Origin: Serinus canaria
Lineage: Eukaryota > Chordata > Aves > Passeriformes > Fringillidae
Length of the DNA stretch: 64,000 nt
Assembly: GCF_022539315.1 (NCBI RefSeq)
Contig: NC_066315.1
Location: 102,777,990 to 102,841,989 of the forward strand
Direction: 5' to 3'
The notes beneath the pieces were generated by a model. It was not told the origin of the DNA. It saw nothing but the letters and a program-made list of their open reading frames with translations, and ran no database searches. Numbering within the stretch: position 1 is the stretch's first letter; each line of letters starts with the position of its first letter. The translations under genes were made by a program, and so were the position numbers. Below, one piece after another: positions 61,083-64,000 of the stretch.

Positions 61083-64000
61083 AAATGCCTATACCAACCA
61101 ACTCCTTACTCTGTAAATAATCAATGAGGGACCAGAATGTGTTTTCATCTGAATTATGTCATGTAAATCATGTTAATATAGTGTAAATATAAACACATCT
61201 CTAACAGTGAGTTAAAAGTATTTCTTACCATGCATGTTGCAACAGTGGTAAGGTGATTAGATGTGCGTGTTTTAAATACTTTTCTCTATTTGAATAAAAA
61301 CCGGAGACTAGGCTTCAGTGTGTTCAAAATGTACAGAGCAGAAATCTCAGTGCAGTATGCAAAGATTTCCTTTATACATCTACATGATCTTCTGGTTCAG
61401 ATGCTTCACTAGAACATGTTTTCTGATTAAATGAGCATTCTCCTGCCTCTCAGAGCTTCTCATTTAATTTCTGTGGCATTTTGTCCTCATCGGCAGGGTA
61501 CCTTGGTCTTCTCTGATGCACAGTGTAGATCAGAGGCACTTGCCTTCCTCTACCCAGGGGAGTATTTATTTATCTGCTGGGACTCAGCAGACTCCATTTC
61601 CACCCACTTCAGCTCAGGGCTGGCTCCTTCTCTTGCAAATCCCGTCGGGAAACCCATAATGGCAATCAGCAGAGCAGCAGCAACACAGAGCCCTTATATC
61701 TCCTCCTGGTGCCTCTTGCTGTGGTTTTTGGGAAGCACATCCAGTAGTGCTGTGCCTCTCACCCTGTGTGGTATCAGTGTGATGCTGTTTGTGGCTCTGC
61801 TCCCATCCTCTGGGGTGAGGCCTGGGGCAAGGGCAGCAGTGTGGGGAAAAAGCATGGTGCAGCCAGTGTGAGGACCTGCCACTTGTGGGTGCAGCCCAGA
61901 AATGATGGAACATGCTTGAGGAGCTTGTTTAAGAACCTAAATAATTCACATCCCACTTCTGCCAATTAATACATCCAATGCAATGAATGGAGCCAGAAGA
62001 CCATTTTGTATTGGCCAAAGAGCTGTCCCAAAGTCTCAGTCCTTGGCATGTTGTACTTATTGTAGAAATTACAATGGCAAAAAGAGAAATTTAGGTAGTG
62101 CAGGATAAATAAGAGACCAACTTGAACCCTCAAGGAAGAAAAAGGTATTTTCATTTACACGTTACTGTTAATAGTAACGCCAAGAAAATTAATTATACAT
62201 TCAGATCTTGCACATCATACATAGTCAGATTTATTCCTAAGTGGCATATTATCAAAATTTCCACTGGCATTTCAGCCGTTCATTAAACTTTACTGTAGGA
62301 CATAGTGACAATTTATTACACAGCTATAAAAGCAGCAGTAATCACTATAAATGCAAGCTTTCAATGTTTCTTTCTCTAGATTTAAATCCCTTTTATTCTC
62401 CTTTTTTCCCCCACCACTACATCTAATGAAACAGAGATTGCAGCAATCAGTAAGCAAGGAGCTACCTCCTTCAAAAGCAGCCAATTACCTCCTCTGGTTT
62501 ATACAGGAGAGGGAGGTGTGCACAGATTAAGATAAGTAGCCCCCTGTAAAATATGGTTCTGGATTTGTGTAAAACTAGCCAGTTGCATAGTGGGGAACAA
62601 AAATCAAAAAAAGCCAGCTGTGCTGAGGATCCACATCTAAAAAAAAAAAGGGGAACATCTAATTTTATGAGGAATGACTTTGTTTCAAGCAGAGTTGTGA
62701 AAACAATATACAACACTAATGCATACAGAAAATTAATTTCTATACTCTTTGTGGTGGCTTTCCATGCCACTTCCATGAGTATCTTACATGATCTTTACTC
62801 TGGCTGCCACAGCAAAATCTTTGTGCTATGGATACTTGCTGTATTGGTTCCACTCTTTAAAGGACACATGCCTCAGCAATTGCAGATTTCTGTCTGGCAA
62901 TATCTGTGCATTGAATCTCGTGATGTGCTGCAGTCTTCTTGTGAGCTCAGCTAATCAGTGGACAGCAACAAGCCCCAGGTGACGTATTTGACTAACTGGC
63001 AGCTAATCAAGCTGATTTGAATTTTGCATGTCACATATTGACAGCAAACTGTTCACATCATAATCATAAAAGACGTTTTGAACCAATCTAGGAAATGCAT
63101 TTCAGGCGACGCTGATCAGTTTGCAGATCTGCAGCGTGGTGAAGTAGCTCACATGCATCAGAGAAATTATGTCTGCTGAATTATTCATTCAATTTTTTTT
63201 TAATCCAATGACAGTCAATAATTTTTTTTCCAAGAGTTACATGGTTTGTTAGTTACCAAAATCAGTAAACAAATGTAACCATTAGTAACAGTTGACTTTT
63301 CATCACTTTTTCTGCCTTTTTTTGAGTTGCTTGGAGCACCACTTATTCTGATATCTAAACAGGTTTTGTCATGTGGAATCGAATGGTGTAAGGAGTCAAA
63401 GAGTATGGAAATGGCTGTTGTATTGCACTGTATGCACAGTGAAAATAGCAGGCAAAGGCTTTCTCTTCATCCTGTGACAGAAATATAGAGTAATTAGCAT
63501 AAGTTTACCTATTTTTATTAGGAAGTAATTAGCAGCCAGAGAATATGGTATTGTAGAGATGGCCTAGGTTTTATTACAGTATTGGATGATTCAGAAATAG
63601 ACCCAGTTTCTGAACTACTTAGGTGAGTGATTACACAATGGAATCGTCCTCCCAAAATGCATTGACAATTACCAGAATTGTGCATGCCACTGGGAAATTG
63701 CTGATACTAATTACCATCATTAGATACTTGAATACAAAATATCTGCAAATGCTTCAGGAAGTAGATATAAAATGGGGTCTCCTCTTTCAGGTCAGCTGTG
63801 CATGTATTTCTAAAGACTAGGAGACAAAGATTAAGCCTGTAATTAGGTTACAGATTTTTCTTTCATATACCTGTGAACATCTCTATGAGATTTACATTTT
63901 CAAATGGAAAATTTAGTTAATATTTTACGTAGTTTACTTTGTGACACATGAAGAATATTTAAAACTCAAAAAATGCATCAAAGACTCACCCTTTTGATAC
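61083..64000 (+). other. DLGAP1: Intron segment to the window end
   Basis: No exon of DLGAP1 was found here, so the next coding exon (expected to continue from Lys390) lies beyond 64000. A moderately GC-rich stretch at 61480-61930 has overlapping frames on both strands (146 codons + at 61431-61871, 99 codons minus at 61614-61913) without recognisable domains. The last kilobase is AT-rich. Confidence 0.65.

Noticed and set aside
61431..61913. Overlapping frames on both strands (146 and 99 codons)
   Set aside because: Coincident openness on both strands in a GC-rich stretch is typical of non-coding DNA. No domain seen.
1..64000. CRISPR array, bacterial defence island or other prokaryotic system
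   Set aside because: There are no regularly spaced repeats with unique spacers, no dense operons and no prokaryotic genes. Splice sites, CR1 elements and a vertebrate synaptic gene show that this is animal nuclear DNA.

Overview
This is vertebrate nuclear DNA, almost certainly from a bird. It is AT-rich and gene-poor. Its repeats are typical of birds: several CR1 LINE fragments, most of them reverse-oriented and ending in the characteristic tail rich in 'gaatcatagaatgg', and two copies of an endogenous-retrovirus LTR family of a kind I associate with songbird genomes. There is no bacterial operon structure, CRISPR array or phage-like gene block.

The only gene I can support is DLGAP1 (SAPAP1/GKAP), a postsynaptic scaffold protein, on the + strand. 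Two consecutive coding exons are present. Exon A (22441-23466) holds 72 nt of 5'UTR and codons 1-318. Exon B (37539-37753) holds codons 319-389 plus two bases of codon 390, and carries the first two of the protein's guanylate-kinase-binding repeats. They are joined across a 14,072-bp GT-AG intron. The rest of the protein, about 60% judging by human DLGAP1, must lie beyond position 64000.

Layout: 1-22440 is non-coding and is probably an intron behind an upstream 5'UTR exon, since exon A starts at a splice acceptor. It carries a G-quadruplex motif (3.7 kb), CR1 copies (1.6, 5.9-6.6 and 17.7-17.9 kb), a shrunken endogenous retrovirus (8.1-9.5 kb), a reverse-oriented LTR inserted into a CR1 (17.9-18.3 kb) and a nearly perfect 88-bp tandem duplication (19.0 kb). 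23467-37538 is the intron between the two exons, with a long (TACA)n(AT)n microsatellite at 27.8 kb. 37754-64000 is the start of the next intron. It holds an 11-bp homopyrimidine minisatellite (43.0 kb), a CR1 broken by a 76-bp segment that also occurs 2.4 kb away, hairpin-forming inverted repeats (47.5 and 53.6 kb), a 113-bp dispersed duplication (51.0/53.0 kb) and further CR1 copies.

The most interesting gene-level observation is a 10-codon upstream ORF in exon A whose stop codon overlaps the DLGAP1 start codon (ATGA). I found no sign of a previously undescribed multi-gene system. The other open reading frames look like chance frames or remnants of repeats.
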